From positions 1-5,812 of the forward strand of contig CAMLER010000354.1 of NCBI GenBank assembly GCA_946478915.1: 5,812 nt of DNA, read 5' to 3'. The stretch's first letter is position 1, and each line of letters starts with the position of its first letter. A program made the translations under genes and the position numbers. Shown here piece by piece: positions 5,294 through 5,812 of the stretch. This DNA comes from an uncultured Chryseolinea sp. (GTDB taxonomy: Bacteria; Bacteroidota; Bacteroidia; Cytophagales; Cyclobacteriaceae). The notes under the pieces are model-generated. The model ran no database searches, was not told the DNA's origin, and saw only the letters and a list, made by a program, of their open reading frames with translations.

Positions 5294-5330
5294 AATAATA
5301 TTCCGACAGTGAAATAATATTCCGACACTG
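5294..5330. repeat. Tandem pair of 18-bp repeats, period 19
   Basis: AATAATATTCCGACAGTG (5294-5311) is followed by AATAATATTCCGACACTG (5313-5330), differing at one base. They lie between the ends of convergent genes. On the minus strand each begins CxGTGTCGG or CACTGTCGG. Repeated short motifs beginning TGTC occur at the ends of some IS21-family elements, but no transposase lies on either side, so a remnant end or a protein-binding array are only possibilities. Confidence 0.7.
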
Positions 5331-5375
5331 CGCCCTCACATTTCAGGGAGGGAGCGTAGTGCTTCTGCAGTTTCG

Positions 5376-5812
5376 CTAACCTCCATCTGCGTTCATGCGA
5401 CGCGCTTCTAATGCTGCATTAATTTTTTCAGCTCCATAACCATAAAATGGAGTGCCTGCAGTGCTTCCCCAAAGCTGATCTCCGTAAGATGCTGCCGGTC
5501 CGACATAACTTCGACCTGTGTGATGTCGAGGTATGAAGTAATAACTGGGGTAAATGCTAATCGCTGTATACTTATTGGCAAAAACCGTCCTAGTTAAAAG
5601 ACCGCTGCCGGTGAGTTGCCACGCCTTGTGTGTTGCGTCAAATGGGGAAGGTTCTAAGGTCGTCCTTGCTTTCCTCACCTTTATTCGGCTCACTCCATCC
5701 ATCAGCAACCGCATAAGGTAATTGTCGGGCGTTGACGCAAGGTATCCACACGCCAACAAATTCCCTCTCTCAAACTCGTTTTCATAGCAGGTAAATGAGT
5801 CGTTTATCAATA
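5376..5812 (-). CDS. C-terminal part of a GT32/capsule-type glycosyltransferase (partial)
   Basis: The frame is open through the right window edge, so the N-terminus lies outside; the first visible codon that could start is a TTG and I do not take it as the real start. The 144 visible residues match the second half of the DXD-sugar-binding (Gly_transf_sug, GT32/Och1-like) and capsular-polysaccharide transferase group. Counting from 5810, TGSGLLT (67-73) stands where the family has TGP..LT. IYPSYYFIP (86-94) corresponds to the usual hydrophobic-P-FYP segment, and DQLWGST (111-117) to the terminal H-x-W-x-x-SW-like motif. The nucleotide-sugar-binding DXD motif should be upstream and is not visible. 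The likely role is transfer of a sugar to a surface polysaccharide or glycan, in the cytoplasm. Family placement is moderately sure; donor and acceptor are unknown. Confidence 0.6.
   Translation of the reverse strand, partial: LINDSFTCYENEFERGNLLACGYLASTPDNYLMRLLMDGVSRIKVRKARTTLEPSPFDATHKAWQLTGSGLLTRTVFANKYTAISIYPSYYFIPRHHTGRSYVGPAASYGDQLWGSTAGTPFYGYGAEKINAALEARRMNADGG

Noticed and set aside
5294..5330. End of an intact IS21 element
   Set aside because: No transposase or helper gene lies within either flank, and the neighbouring genes begin or end within about 50 bases.
5333..5352. Terminator for the glycosyltransferase gene (CCCTC/GAGGG)
   Set aside because: The stem is only 5 bp and no T-run follows on the minus strand.

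Overview
The window looks like a chromosomal stretch from a member of the Bacteroidota, most likely a Cytophagales-type soil or freshwater bacterium. The reasons are a PorT-like outer-membrane beta-barrel protein, a Tat-exported Gfo/Idh/MocA oxidoreductase, no Shine-Dalgarno sequence before any of the six visible start codons, and one exact Bacteroidota-type promoter (TTTG, 19 bases, TACCTTTG) on the minus strand at 727-757. The lineage is inferred from these traits, not from a marker gene.

Layout. Positions 1-394 hold two direct copies, about 93% identical by hand alignment, of a ~155-bp element. Each copy is bounded by inverted copies of a 23-nt palindrome, an arrangement like REP doublets (REPINs) or small MITEs. 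Next to it, on the minus strand, is a 65-aa predicted coiled-coil protein (440-637) with its own good promoter and a leader hairpin. After an ordinary spacer come two divergent genes: a pyridoxamine-phosphate-oxidase-fold protein (931-1383, minus) and a six-helix-class VTT/DedA-family membrane protein (1491-2129, plus). The 338-bp convergent gap 2130-2467 carries three hairpins followed by T-runs and a pair of imperfect inverted repeats.

The right half has a PorT-like secreted barrel protein (2468-3061, minus), a 460-bp non-coding gap, and a Tat-signal Gfo/Idh/MocA oxidoreductase (3522-4625, minus). It is followed by an inverted-repeat-rich divergent intergenic region, a small secreted protein of unknown function (4895-5266, plus), a tandem 19-bp repeat pair, and the C-terminal end of a GT32/capsule-type glycosyltransferase (5376 to the window edge, minus).

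The genes do not form an obvious operon or pathway. Almost every gene is separated by a sizeable spacer, and orientations alternate. Several products are envelope-related: VTT membrane protein, outer-membrane barrel, exported oxidoreductase, small secreted protein and glycosyltransferase. I see no complete defence system, CRISPR array, tRNA, rRNA, intact insertion sequence or transposase. The most unusual feature is the palindrome-bounded repeat pair at the left end; nothing here amounts to a clear new multi-gene system.
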